Assembly (NCBI RefSeq): GCF_000002235.5
Contig: NW_022145559.1
Location: 1 to 64,000, forward strand
Source: Strongylocentrotus purpuratus
Taxonomy: Eukaryota > Echinodermata > Echinoidea > Camarodonta > Strongylocentrotidae
Length of the DNA stretch: 64,000 nucleotides
Direction of reading: 5' to 3'
The notes beneath the pieces are model-generated. The model made no database searches. It was given only the letters and a program-made list of their open reading frames with translations, and was not told where the DNA came from. This document shows positions 13,209 through 27,800 of this stretch, in pieces (position 1 is the stretch's first letter; every line of letters starts with the position of its first letter). The position numbers and the translations under genes were made by a program.

Positions 13209-13427
13209 TACAACAGGATTTCTGTCGATTTTAACAATTATTTTTCATTCAATGTCATAAATGTGCACTTCTTTTTCATCCTGAGAATCCGTTAACCTTC
13301 AAATGTCAAAGTTAACTTCGTCATTTGTAATTTAAGCTGGGCAGCGGTCAATGGATTTCAACACATGTCCATTAAATGTCGTCAGACTTCATTCAGCGTC
13401 GTCTCACATAACGGTCCGCTGCAAAAT

Positions 13428-13492
<65 letters not shown>

Positions 13493-15050
13493 ACTATTAA
13501 TAATAATAATAATACTAATACACTTATAGAGCGCGGACATTATCCAACATTAATTATATATTCTACTGCGCTACAAAAGCTCCTGATATGCCTAAATTTA
13601 CAGTTAATTGAAAAAATGTGCTTTCAGTTTTGATTTAAAGATATTCACAGATGGTGATTTCCTGACTTCCAATGGTAAATTATTCCAGACTTTTAGAACT
13701 GAACAAACAAATGCTTCATCACCTAGCGTTATTTTGTTTTGATAGATGGGATCTGCAGCAACAAAGTATTTCGGGAACTGCGCATGTTGAGATTGTGTAG
13801 ATCAAGTTTGAAATTTAACAGTTCTTTGATATAAGTGGGAACTTACAAGAAGTGCGTTATATACAATCAGCAAGATTTAGAATGTTATTTTCTGGCGTAC
13901 TGGTAACTAATGTAAGTTTCTTAAAATGGGGATGATCCGTGTCAATTTGGAACAACCATAAATCAGCCTTGCACAGGTGTTTTGAACCCGTTTCAATCTC
14001 ACTATTTGAGAGCCAGGGATCCCATACAGTAGACCATTACAATAGTCCAACTTATTAGTGATGCATGCATGAACAATGTATTTTGTGATGTCCTTATCTA
14101 AGTATATCCGAATACGTCTGAGATTATAGGTAATCAAATTCGTCCTATGCCTGCGTCACATATCCAACGGCAGGGGTGGTGGAGCGTCTTTCAAAGTGGG
14201 GGTGCACCACCAAAAAAGGGCACCTACATAGGGAAACCTCAACGCGAAAATATAAAACTTCTAGACATTGGTATATACCCCTACATTGCGATTACATTAT
14301 CAGGGATGATTTAAATATTTGTTTCTCTCTTAACATGGTCCAATTTACTGCTTAAGCATCATATATTGCAGACAGGTGTGATGGTCTGAATATTCATTTG
14401 TGAGAGAGTGAAGCGAATGAATTTTTGTGTATGTATAGATTTGAGAGATCGTAGTGCGAAAAATTACATTTTATAAAGTGGAAAAAATACAATTATGATG
14501 GGGATTTAAGCAAAATCTAATCATGAAAGAATGAAAACACCTTCTATAAGAAACATATCAACTTAAAATGCGAGCGAGCTAAACAGTTTTTCGATTTTTC
14601 TTTTTTCATAAGCTATGTTTTCCTCTTATGAAAACGATATCTTATTTGTGTGAATTCCTTAAAATGAATACCAACAAAGAAGAATACAAGACGGAGAGAT
14701 AAAATACACAATCAAGTAATTCTGATAGTGGCCTAGATTAATATTCATAGGCCTACGCAGCTACGCCATTAAGATAAGTTTTCATGTTTAACAAACGAAC
14801 ACATGACGAATTTAAATGGCTCTGTGACGAAATCAATTGCAAAATTACAAAATTGATTCGTGCAATGGTACTTTGACAGCCGGGGTTGCCAAAACTTGAT
14901 TTGACTTGGACAAAATTGAATGCATAATTACCAAATTTAATGACAAAGTGAGTAAATGAATGACCAAAGACGAAATCGACATCGAGATGTGCAATACCAC
15001 AAAGTTACGGGACGGAATTGAATGAAAAAATATGAAATCAACTTCTACTT

Positions 15051-15091
<41 letters not shown>

Positions 15092-15776
15092 GCTGCTGCT
15101 ACCGCTACTACTACTACTACTATTACTGCTACTAGTTCTATGGGATTTCCCTGCGTATTTCGCGAGTTTGTCATTTAAATTCATTTACTATGCACAACTA
15201 AGCGAGGATCAGCTTTGCCATGCCAATTATCATTCAATTTTCCCGTTTTTGTATTTTATTTAGATTCTTGGTCGAAGGGTTTTATAGATATTTATTTATT
15301 TATTTATTTATTTCTGATATATAGACAGGGTGACTCATTATCACCAATAATGGTGGTCTTCCATGAAGCCATGTTAAACATAATGAGGTACATTAAAGTT
15401 TAACAAATATATATATGAAAATAATACTAAGTGCACAAAGTCATAATTTGAATACTACAAATGAATTAGAGTGCTAAAAGTAAACAGTCGTGATGTCAGA
15501 AAGTCGTGTTGCGCCAACTCGAACGACCAAATAGCGAAAGAAGCACATTGTTCATAAATTTGAATGAAATAGACTCTTAGGAAAACTTTATAGATTTGAA
15601 AACTAGAAAAAGGAATAGAGATATAGCTGACAGCACTAAAACCGTCAAATTTGAACGCAAGAAAAATTCATTTTGATGACAAACTCGCGAATTTGGCCGG
15701 GAAATCCCATACTACTACTACTACTACTACTACTACAACTACCACTACAACAACTACTGTCAACTTTACTACTGCT

Positions 15777-15809
<33 letters not shown>

Positions 15810-15836
15810 TTACTGTCAGCTATTTTACTACTGCTG

Positions 15837-15868
<32 letters not shown>

Positions 15869-18800
15869 AGGCGCCCTGGATTAATTCTCATGTGCGAGAA
15901 GCTGCGGCTTTTTAACCTAAGGGCGCATGCAGGGGAGCTGTACTGAGGTAATCCCGCGGTTTGCCCACGAAAAGCCGCATTGTGTGTGTGTCCGAAGACC
16001 GTGACGTCCTTTTCAAGCCAGAAAAACCGAGATCAATTTTCAACCCATTGAAAGATTCGTCATACTTGTTTAGCTCCCTGTATGATTGTATATATTTTGA
16101 ATAACTAATGCAAGCTCAATAGTCAAATCTTTAAATCAGAAAAGAAGATTCCTGGTTTTACAAATTAAATTTATCAAAGAATATACACTGTTGGTCATAA
16201 TGGTGGAATAATTATTTTTACCCCGTTTATTGAATGATTTTGACAATGATTTATTCCTAATAGATCTAGATACTAGTAAACATTCTCAGATTTTATTGAA
16301 TGACAATTGGGGAGTGTTTGTTTTGCGTGAACAACAGTGTTTATTCGTACCATGCTTCGTTATGCAATATAACCAAGTTTACAGCGCAGTCTAGTTTACT
16401 ATCGAAGACACGGAAGCGCTTTAAGTCAATCGTCCCGAAGCAATGAGGCAAACACCTGTACCGCCTCTTAACCCGTACCATATAAATACAAATTATCACA
16501 AAGACAAATGAAAAAATAAGCTCAAAAGCAATTCCAATATCCTATTGCGTAAAAAAAAAAACATCATGTTCGGACTACATTGTTTTTAATATTCCATCGT
16601 AATGTTCACACGATCATAATGTGACGGACAAGGCTATTTAAAACGGCTTAAGTCGATATTTTCGAAGGTCTGTATGATCGTGCTTTAGCACGTCTTCACA
16701 TTCCATGATGAGCTAAACCTTATTTAGATTATTACTAAGTCATAAAATGTTTATTTCTAGATCGGTCTTGTCAGAGTGTTGGTCTTAACCAATCCGACAT
16801 GGTACTAGAATACATGGACACCTGTTTCCAATTCCAGGATGTTTCGAAGAACTGTGATGACGGGGCCGAAGAGTGTGATGGGAGAGGAGGATTTTTGGCT
16901 GAAATACTCGATGAGAGCACTAATGCTTTATTGCTGGACCGAGCCCTGTATCTGAGAAGCAAAGGCGTAAACACGGCCTGGTGGATCGGTGGTAATGACG
17001 AAGACGTAGGACGGTCCTGGTATTGGTCTGATAGTACGTGATTGCTCAGAAACTATAGTAACAGTAACACGTAGTCTTCATCTGTTTATTGGAAGACAAA
17101 CATTTACCTTTGAAGCAAATCCAACGATATAAGAAGCTAAAGGTTATAAACTGTATACAATTTTGAACGATGTACCATTAGCCACCATTTGTATGCCAAA
17201 ACTCCCAGTTTAAATTGTTGTTTTAACACAGGAATTGAAATGAGTTTAGAAATATGAAATCTATATGAAATCTATATCAACTTTATCGGCTATGAATTTT
17301 AAAGTCTGGACATCCTGGTTATCTTTGGCATTATACAAGTTATTCGTTGCAGTCCAGAACTAATACATATACATTGTTTAGTGATAGCAACATTGCCAGA
17401 ATGATATCTTGTATTGTATGAATGTAGTTATTAGTAACGTATTTTAAGATTTGCTGCAAAGTAATAACATGACACTTACTTTAAGCATGGTCAATACAAA
17501 CGAATTCTATTGTGAGATGTATACATATACAATATCAGATGTAAACGAATTTAGATATTTTATCTACATTTACTAATTTGAATGAATTGAGAAATACCAT
17601 CTTGAAAACAATGAAAAGATAAAAGTAGTAGAATAACAACAACGATACACTAAATACTTTTGTAAGAATACACGATTTAAACCTACACATTCAGCTAAAC
17701 CTAAGCATTTTTTTTTAAAAATACCAAGAATTTACACACTCTACCGTGTGAGTCAAAAAAAAGTTGACACCTAGAAAATTGCTAAATCTAAAAAAAATAT
17801 CATCTATTAACAGTAAATTGTTATACATATTATGAAAGAGTGTTTTATCCCAAATCATTTGGTATCATTATTGTGTAGTATGTGTTCACGCATGGATGAA
17901 CAGGAGGCATTGTTTGCGGGAGTGAAAAAGTCGACGTGCGCCAAAGTGATGCCTACAGTATGTATTATGTGGGATTAGCGGAGTGAGAAAATGAATTGAA
18001 ATTATCAAATGAAATGCATTGCATATGCTTTTTGCAGAAGCAGAGTCACACACACACACTCACGCGCACAAATGTTCATTGATATTTAATATTCTATATT
18101 TGATATGTGTTGCATGATTAATATTAGGAATGATATTTGGATCTGCGAAGACCGAATTAATACCCAAATTCCAATTGTTTTATTCAAAATTCACATAAAC
18201 AATTTTGGCGCAATTCGATTTTTACACTCTCGCAAACAATGCCTCCTGTTCATCCAAGCGTGAACACAAATCACACGAAGTGATACTAAATGTGGGGGAT
18301 CCACAACCTACAAGCACTGCCTTTTAGTGGATCCCCCCCCCCCCCCCCCATTTCCTCAGAAATTAAAAATTCTTGTAATAATTTTATTGTGTGCAAAGTT
18401 TATTTGTATAGTTTCTTGAAAAAAATAATTTTGTATGAAATCAAATGTAATATCTTTGTTTACCTTTCTGTTGGATATGAAATAAATATGAATATGAATA
18501 TGAATATATGAAATGATTCGGGATAAAAGACGTTTTCATAAGATCCATAATAATTTACTGCTCATATAAATGATTTTTTTTTAAATAATTAGCAATTTTC
18601 TAGGTGTAATTTTTTTTGGACTAACACTGTATATCAGGCACATCTTGTATGCTATCAATAAAAATCTTAATTCAATGAAACTATTGACTATTCCAAATAC
18701 AGATCAGCATGAACGAGCAAATTGAAGCTAGTATTTTTTTTAACATTAGGGCTTTTTAACGAAAGTAGAAATCAGAGGAGCTTACTTACGAATAGTAGGA

Positions 18801-21800
18801 CACCATATTCATTTAATCATTCATCTTTTTCTTCAGAAACTCGAATGAACTATGAGAAATGGTACGATAACGAACCTAGTACGAATTTTGAAGACTGTGT
18901 AGAAATGAGAAGGGGCTTTCAGTATCAATGGAATGACGAATATTGTTCGAACCCGAGGCTTACTCTATGTCAAATTGGTGAGAAAATGTGAAATATACCT
19001 TTTGAATATCTGTTATGGGGTCATGGGGTTGTACAAACATACAAAATGACTATGTTAGGTGGCTTTTTAAAACAAATTACAAGAATTGTAGCTGAGATGA
19101 TTAACAAATATATGAGCAATCAAAATATTTTGTATTGTTTAAAAATCATTATGAATATGTTATATTATTTGATTTGATTTTCTTTTCTTTTCTTTTTCTT
19201 TTGCATTTTTACAAACATATAACAAACAAAGCATTGGCTTTCTTAACGTGAATAAAGGAATGGATGGAATAAATACATAAATGAAATATCAGAGTGAATA
19301 TGTCAGTGAGGTTTCAAGTTTATAGATTTGGTCTGATATTTTTTCCAGGAATTCCTGCTTGCGGTGACCCAGGTGAACCTTTGCATGGTAATCGTTTACC
19401 AGACGATAGAACAACTTACTCTGTCGGTGCTACTCTTTATTTTACCTGTCAGGAGGGCTTTACATTATCTGGAGAAAACGTTTTAAGATGTATGAATAAT
19501 GGATCATGGAATCACCAAAGACCATCGTGTAAAGGTAAAGTGATTGTTATGTTAATAAATAAGAAATAATAACTAAATCTTATTTACCCACAGAGAACTT
19601 GCAGGCCTTCGAAGTTGTATTACCACAGCAATTGCCAGATACCCATTTGCACCTGGATGGATACTGGCAAATGTGGATTTATGTCTTGCCAAAGGAGATT
19701 TATACCGGTTTGATATCCGAACCCTCATCGAATGAAATGAGAGTCAAGTGAACGAACTACTATATACTATACCGGGGGTTTAAAACTATCAAATTTCAGT
19801 AATATGCGGCTAAAAATATGTTTAATACTGAAATCATGAAGAAAGGCGTCGTCGAAACTTCGAACATTATTGCCGTCAATAAAGTTGTTATTCATGAAGG
19901 ATTACAATAAGGTATTCTCATCTAAGAGCTAGTGATAATTAAACAAAAATTGATTTTGAAAATTGTACTAACACTATGTTTTAATGTAAGAAACAAAAGC
20001 ATCCCTTTATTGAAAATGAATAATGACATGATATTTATCCGGTCTTTTCTGTTTTCCTGAACAGCTGTCAAATGTGAGGGAAGCCCATCAAACGTCACAC
20101 TTGCCTCCATTATGATGCAAGGATCAGTGTATCAAGATATAGTTCTATACACCTGTCAGGATGGTTATATTCCTGACAATGAACCAATCAGCTACTGTCG
20201 GCATACAGGCAATTGGAGTACACCTAACTTCACCTGTTCAGGTAAGATGATATATTTATTTATTCATCTATTCTGTGTTCTTTATACAGGGTAAATTCTT
20301 CAGTACATTAAACACTGCTTTGCAAGAGACCCTTGTACATGGGGCAGGTAGATGATTTGTTTTACCTGATAGCTAAAAAGCATTGCATACTTTGGAAATG
20401 AGTAACTAGATGACAGACGGCTTTAATGACTCTCTGAGGGTCGGGGTAATGAGGATTAATGCCTTACTAAAGGGTGCTAGCACATCGACTTGGTTTAGAC
20501 CCGGGACCTTCCAGTTATGAGATCACCGCTCTACCACTGAGCTGTCGTGAATATAAAAAAAACAAGTACAACAAGTATTATAGTTTTTTAATGTAGCTGG
20601 ATTGTGATGTGACTTCGAAGAATAATTAAGCTCACTCTAGCGATAATTCTAATTGAAGGACAATGATTTCAGTTATCAATGTCTTCTCATGTTCTTGATA
20701 TTTGCTGTAAATCTGTTTTCTATTCCAGCACTCAGCCAATGCTACAATAACCCCTGTATGAATGGAGGTACTTGTTATGAAGTAGATGGATCACCATTCA
20801 CATGTACATGTACACCAAGCTACACTGGTTCCACCTGTAATGAAGGTAAGGCATCCAATATATATGTGTTGTGGACTAGTGGCTAGGGCTCCTGACAGTG
20901 AACACGGTACGGTTCGGTGTTCGAATACCTGCCGCATCCCAACTTCCTTTGACAATATATTGATCTACGCTTTCCACAGTCTACTTAAATATCGTAGTAA
21001 GGGGGTACATGGCAGAATTTATTTCTTGAATGAACTGAGCCCTACGGGTTTCGGAGCTAAAGCCGACCTACCCATTGTACTTCAATTGTTGTTTTCTTTA
21101 AAAAAAAATCTTGCAGAGCCTCTCCTGCCTCAATGGAAGCACCACAACTAACTTTTACTTTACTAACATAATCCAACTGCAATAAAAAAAAATAAAAAAA
21201 AAAGTCGTAGGTTTATATTTCATCATAAAACTCTTATTACCCATTTTTTTTATTTTGCAACTTTAGCCTTACTGCTATTTGAAGACTTTTATTTTATGTT
21301 GAACCTAAAAGATAAACATTGTTTTTCATTCTTTCAGGAAAAACGACGCCATTCACCTTTACTACGCAAGCTTCTCCTCAAAGCACAGAATCACAAACAG
21401 GTTTGACATTGTATCAAGATATTAATCTGCTCTAAACACGACCACAAAGACTTTCAAAACGGCTTACTTCGAATCATCGGGTCAACCTGTCGAGTCGGAT
21501 GGTCGCGTTACCCGACCTGCTGCAAAAACATGCCCCTTTATTCACGAACTGTCGGTGGGAATGTTTGTGAAATAACCTACCGACATTTCAAATAATCGGG
21601 TCCAATAATCGGGTCCAATTTACCTGACACTTTGTTCTAACCCTACGGCAAAGCTACAAAGTTCGCGTCCTTAATAGTTATTAAACGTGCATCTTTACAT
21701 GATCTTCCGTTTTAGCTTCACAAAAGGTTGTGTAACGCGACACCCGACCGAACACGATGATCCGATGTTTTGAAGTAAGCCTTCAAAATCAAATCATTGC

Positions 21801-24800
21801 CATGTTAGCACGTTTCAAAAAGTGTTGCACGGGGCTTATGAGATCGTCTTCGTAGATTTTCGATACTATTTTTGCATGATCTAATCCTCGGGTTTATATG
21901 TATAGTAACATTGAATCACTTCGAATACTTTCTTAATTTGAACTATGTTCCCTGCATAATTATATTTAATTGAATTTCAGCAGGTATCTATATACTTAAA
22001 GTAGCAATGTATTTAAAGCATGAGAAACAGAATATGAAAGGAACATATTCCTTGAAAAGATGATCCTTAATAACTGACAATGAGCTTATTATCAAAAAGA
22101 TCCTGATTTCTTTCAGCTTTCATTTAGATTTCCCCCGATAATTCTATCGCTTGTGTGCTTGATAAAACTACATCTATACGACTTTAGATTTGAGTATTTT
22201 AGAAAATGATATAACAACATTTGCTTTAGTTTACTTTTATTTTATATCGGATACTAACATATTTTCTTTTCTTGATTTAGAAATGTCGTTGACAACGACG
22301 GCATATTTATCAACATCGCTATTAACATCATTAGCACTAACTACATGGTTTTCTCCAAAATCCACAGGTTTGAATATATTTTAGAGCTCTTGGCACAACT
22401 TTTAAGAAAAGTTACCAAGCGTATTAAATCATGGATCACAGGAGGGTAATCCCTCATTTCTTCCTTCAAAAAATTGTTCCACGAATTAAGAAATCAAAAC
22501 CCCTACCGTCTACATCTAACCCCCACCCCCTATCCGCTCGTAAACAAGGCCTGCCAGTTGCGATAGCCATTTTACTATGACTTAACACAAATTACTATTG
22601 ATTTAAATTTAATCTAGAAGTACTTGCTTATTGCATCATGATCATATTTCCATCTTACCACTCTAAAAGCTCAACAAATTTGATCGACGTTTGAAAGGGC
22701 CGATGAGAGTCACCATTCCCAAACTCGTAGATTACACGAAGCGAATCTGGATGATTTTGGACTCTGTGTTTTCTGTTATTTTGTGAGTATTTTGACATTC
22801 CGTATATGTTTCTGACTCTTGCTTTAGTAATGTAAGGCTTTTTAAAGCCTCAAACTACAACCAGGAGCATGTTTTATCGCATCGAATCCGTGAAATAGTG
22901 AACTTTGGACTCAGTTTATTACTACCACTTAGAGGATCAAAAGTGCTGATAGTCCCAAACACGCAAAATTTCGTTTCCAACCTGCTTTTTCGTATTTCCG
23001 ATAAAACCCTATAGTTAGTATACTTCTATGCCATGGTATTGCTGTTTAATGAGGCATGAAGTGAACATATCTATTGTCAGCGCTGATGGTCAACTACAAT
23101 CATCTTATTGCCCCAGTCTGCTGCTACCCAGGATTTTATTGTGGACACTTTAAGCTTCATTGTTGGTAATTTAATCCAGCTCTACCGAAACCAACGATTC
23201 CCATGGCAGATACAGACAAAGCCCAAATGAATACAAGGGGGAAGGAGAAAGAGAAATCTGCTTTGCTGGCATCAGTGATACAGGACATCTTTCGGGATAA
23301 AAGATTCATCGACTTAGTGGAAGAGCGCGTTAATAAACAACTAGCTGACATCAGGGAAACCATCGACACTCAACAGGCAAGGATCTTCGATCTCGAAATC
23401 GTAACAGACAGCAAGTCGAAGGAGATCGCAAACGTCCAAAACCAACTTGAAAATCAACACGAGCAGATTAAAACACTACAACGCAAGCTCGACCAACAGG
23501 AACAATACTCCAGGCGAAATTGTCTCCTGTTCTTTGGCTTCGAGGAACGCAGTGAAGAAGATACCGATGACATCATTCTTCAAGTGGCAAATGAAGTTCT
23601 CCAGGTCAATCTCTCCAAGGATGATCTGGAACGTACCCATAGAAATGGCTCCAGGCAGAAACATCAAGAAAAGAACCTGCCACGCCCAATCATCGCGAAG
23701 TTTACATCATATAGAAAGCGCCAGGAAGTAATCTCCAAACGACGGAAGCTCGCCGGTAAGCGGAAGTCCATCCAGGAAGATCTGACGAAAGCAAATCAAG
23801 ACCTGCTTGCACATGTACGAACCTCTGAGAAAGTAAAAGCAGCATGGACACGAGATGGGCGTATTCTAATGACTGACAAAAACAACAAAAAACACTTGAT
23901 CTTGTGCAAAGACGACCTACGGAAGTTTTAAAGTCTGGTTAGGGTAGGCACATTCTGAACTAAGTGAGTGAACTTTTCATTTATTTTTTTCCCCCCTCAT
24001 TTAACAAAAATACTTGTTACATACTTTGTTATTACAGTATATTAATTGTTATGTTCTGTATTTATTGTACCCCTATGTTTTGTTGTTTGTCTTTATGTAG
24101 ACGGATTGTCATGGTCATATTTAATGTTCTCCTTTTACATGGATGATACACATGACGCACAGTATCCCATATGCTTAAACCCAGTGTTTCCATTTTCTGA
24201 TTTGAGCGATGATGAATTTAAGAATATTTTTTCAACACCATTGCATGAACATAAAATTGATATAAATAAATTTAAAAATACATTTAAACATTCTTTAGAA
24301 TGTGATCCAGCGTGTGACAATGATGACGATGATTTTTTACAGGACGATATTGTTGAAAGTAATTATTATTTGGAAGATGAATTTATGTCTTTACCAAAAT
24401 TAGATTCTGATTTTAGTATTATACATTTCAATGCAAGAAGTTTATCCAAGAATTTTTTAGCTATAAGTGAATTTATTCATTCATTAAGTTACTCTTTTTC
24501 TATTTATGGTTTCACGGAGACATGGATTCAAAGTAATACTCCCATTTTATTTCATTTAGAAGGATATTCATTCATTCATATTGATCGTATCAGTGGTAGA
24601 GGAGGAGGAGTGGCTTTTCTTGTCTTGGACTCTTTGAATTTTAAAATTAGAAATGATATTTTATTGCAATGCGATGGTAATGAATGTCTTTTTATTGAGA
24701 TTACGAATAAGATTGGAAAAAATATAATTGTTGGAATAATTTATAGGAAACCGCAATCAAGAGTAGAAAGCTTTATTAACGCAGTTTATGTATGTTTACA

Positions 24801-27800
24801 AAAACTTAATAAAGAAAATAAATTAATTTATATTATGGGTGATTTTAATATTGATCTTTTAAAATGTTCAAATAAATATAGTGCTGATTTTTTAGACATG
24901 TTACATTCCTCATCACTCTTGCCACTAATTGTTAAACCCACACGTATTTCTGTAAATAGTGCAACTCTTATAGACAATATATTTACAAACAATGTTTTTT
25001 CATGTATAACCCCGGGAATATTTTTTAATGATGCATCTGACCATCTTCCAATATTTCAAATAACAGGGAAAATTATTTATAGAGATTATGTGTGTAATAT
25101 TCCTAAAAAACGTATAATCAATGAACGTACTATAAATAGTTTAAAGTTGGATTTGAATAATGAGGATTGGAATGGGGTTATGTATCCCAGTAATGTAGAA
25201 GTAGCATATGGTCGGTTTAAACATAGATTTATGGTATATTATGATAAAAACTTAACGTATTCTACTAGAAAAAATAAGAATAAGTGCAAGAAACCTTGGT
25301 TAAGCGAAGAATTATTGAATGTAATCAAAAATAAAAACAAGTTGTATAGAATATATTGTAAGAATTCTTCTTCTAATAATAAACTTAAGTATCATAAAGC
25401 TCGCAACAAGGTAAATAAATTATTAAAAATGGCACGCAAGGCATATTATGCAAATAGATTTAAGAAAACTAAAGGTAATATTAAACAAACATGGTCTGTA
25501 ATAAATGAAATATTTGGTAAATCTAGGAAGACTTTGCCTTCATATTTTATAGTAAATGGACAAAATATTCATGATCCACATGATATTGCAAATTCTTTTA
25601 ATGATTTTTTTATTAATATTGGATTGAATATATGCAATACTATTCCTGTAAATAATATTGTAAATTATAGAGATTTTCTGCCTCAACCATGTGCTACATC
25701 TTTATTTCTAAAACCTGTTAATGCAAATGAAATAACTACAATTGTGCAATCATTAAAAAGTACTCAAAGTTGTGGAGTAGATGATTTTAATCCATGTGTA
25801 ATTAAGAAAGTTATTGATTATATTTTAGAACCTCTTATTCATATTTTTAATATGTCTTTAAGTACAGGAATTATTCCATCTGATATGAAAATAGCGAGAG
25901 TCACCCCAATATACAAAAAAGATGATGTTCATAATTTAGGCAATTACAGACCAATCTCAGTTTTAACTTTTTTTTCAAAAATCTTAGAACGAATTGTATA
26001 TAATCGTTTGAATACATTTTTATTAAACAATACAATATTACATTCTTGCCAATATGGATTTACGAAAAATGTATCAACTGAAATGGCTCTAATTGATGTT
26101 CATGATTATTTAGTATCTTCCTTAAGTAATAAATTACACACTGTAGGTCTTTTCTTAGATTTAAGCAAAGCCTTTGATTCTATAGATCACAATATTTTGT
26201 TAGATAAATTGAATTACTATGGAATAAGAGGTGTTGCTTACACATGGTTGAAAAATTATTTGAATAATCGACACCAAATAGTTGTATATAACAATGTTTT
26301 ATCTGACCCAATGCAAGTCACGTGTGGAGTCCCTCAGGGCTCAATTTTAGGTCCTCTTTTATTTTTATTGTACATAAATGATTTAAATTATTGTTCAAAC
26401 ATTTTGAAATTTGTCCTTTTTGCTGATGACACCAATATCCTCTATTCTCATAAAGATATTAATATTTTATGTCAAACTTTAAATAATGAGCTGCAGCATG
26501 TATCGCAATGGTTCAATAGTAATAAATTGTCTTTGAATACATCTAAATCAAATTTTATATATTTTCATTATAAGCAAAAAATTATTTCAGCTGATTATTT
26601 TTCATTGAATGTATTAAATATAAAGATGAATGATGTTCCGATAAAACGAGTGCAATCAACTAGCTTTTTAGGTGTAATTATTGACCAAAATTTAACTTGG
26701 AATGCTCATATACTTACCATTTCAAACAAAATTTCAAGAAATATTGGTGTCATCAGCAAATTACGTCATATCTTGCCACAAAGTATTTTGATTTTATTGT
26801 ATAATACAATGGTTTTACCGTATTTAATGTATTGTAATGTTGTATGGGGCAACACATACCCAACGAGATTACAACGACTGCACATATTACAAAAGCGTAT
26901 AGTAAGAATATGTCTTATGTCTGATTTCAATGCCCATTCAATACCATTATTTCAACAACTACAGTTTTTAAATATTTTTCAATTGAATCAATATTGTATA
27001 TCACTCATGGTTTTTAAACATAAAACTGATAAACTGCCGATTAATCTTACCACTATGATGAAATGTAAAAAATACGTTCATAATTATAATACTAGAAATC
27101 CTGATAACTATTTTATTGAAAAATGTCCATCAACAAATTCCTTATTTACTTTTAGACACACTGGCCCGAAAATATGGAATTCCCTCCCCAAAGATATACG
27201 TGATACTGCTTTCTTAAACTCTTTTAAATCTAAACTAAAAAAATACTTCATCTGTTTTTAAATCTATAATAATATTTGCATGTTAATACGTCTCCTATGT
27301 TTTGTACACTGTTTTGTTATTGTTATACTTTTTATAGCCAATTGTTGGAAGTTGTATATGTATCTTTTAATAACAGGGAGCTGCCTCGACAGAACCTTAT
27401 GGTTTTATTTGCAGTTTCCCCAATTCATTTCTATTGCTGTTTAACTTTTTATAATTCCGATATATTTGTAGACATGTTTCCATTTTGTGTGTATTTTGTG
27501 TTTTCTATATTGTATATAATCTGTATCTTGTATGTTTTTTATGGACTTGAATTGAAATAAAACTTGAACTTGAACTTGAACACTTGTAGCATGTTAGATC
27601 CAACAGTATAAAGGCTAAATAAAGCTTGCTAAAAGAGTGCATCAACCAGTTTGAAAATGCTACTCCTTTGCCTTCAAAATATAAATGACGTAACGTTTGG
27701 GGTTTTAGAATGTAGCTCTCAAATGTATCCTAATTTCAAGAAATACAATTCCTTGATTTGGAATGAAAGCTTTCTTTTAATGGAAAAAGACAATGCTTGC

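Larger units (their letters stand above)
22650..27580 (+). mobile_element. Full-length CR1/Jockey-like LINE with both ORFs open
   Basis: It has two ORFs in the usual order on the + strand and ends in three CTTGAA units at 27563-27580. The 5' boundary is not certain; the 5' leader probably starts between about 22400 and 22800. It lies in intron 11 of gene 1, same strand as the gene, and is absent from gene 2. Both frames being open suggests a young insertion. Confidence 0.85.

Noticed and set aside
20395-20545. A real tRNA-Met gene
   Set aside because: Box A and box B and an anticodon-like loop are present, but the acceptor stem is not paired and the sequence continues as a repeat; a SINE fits better.
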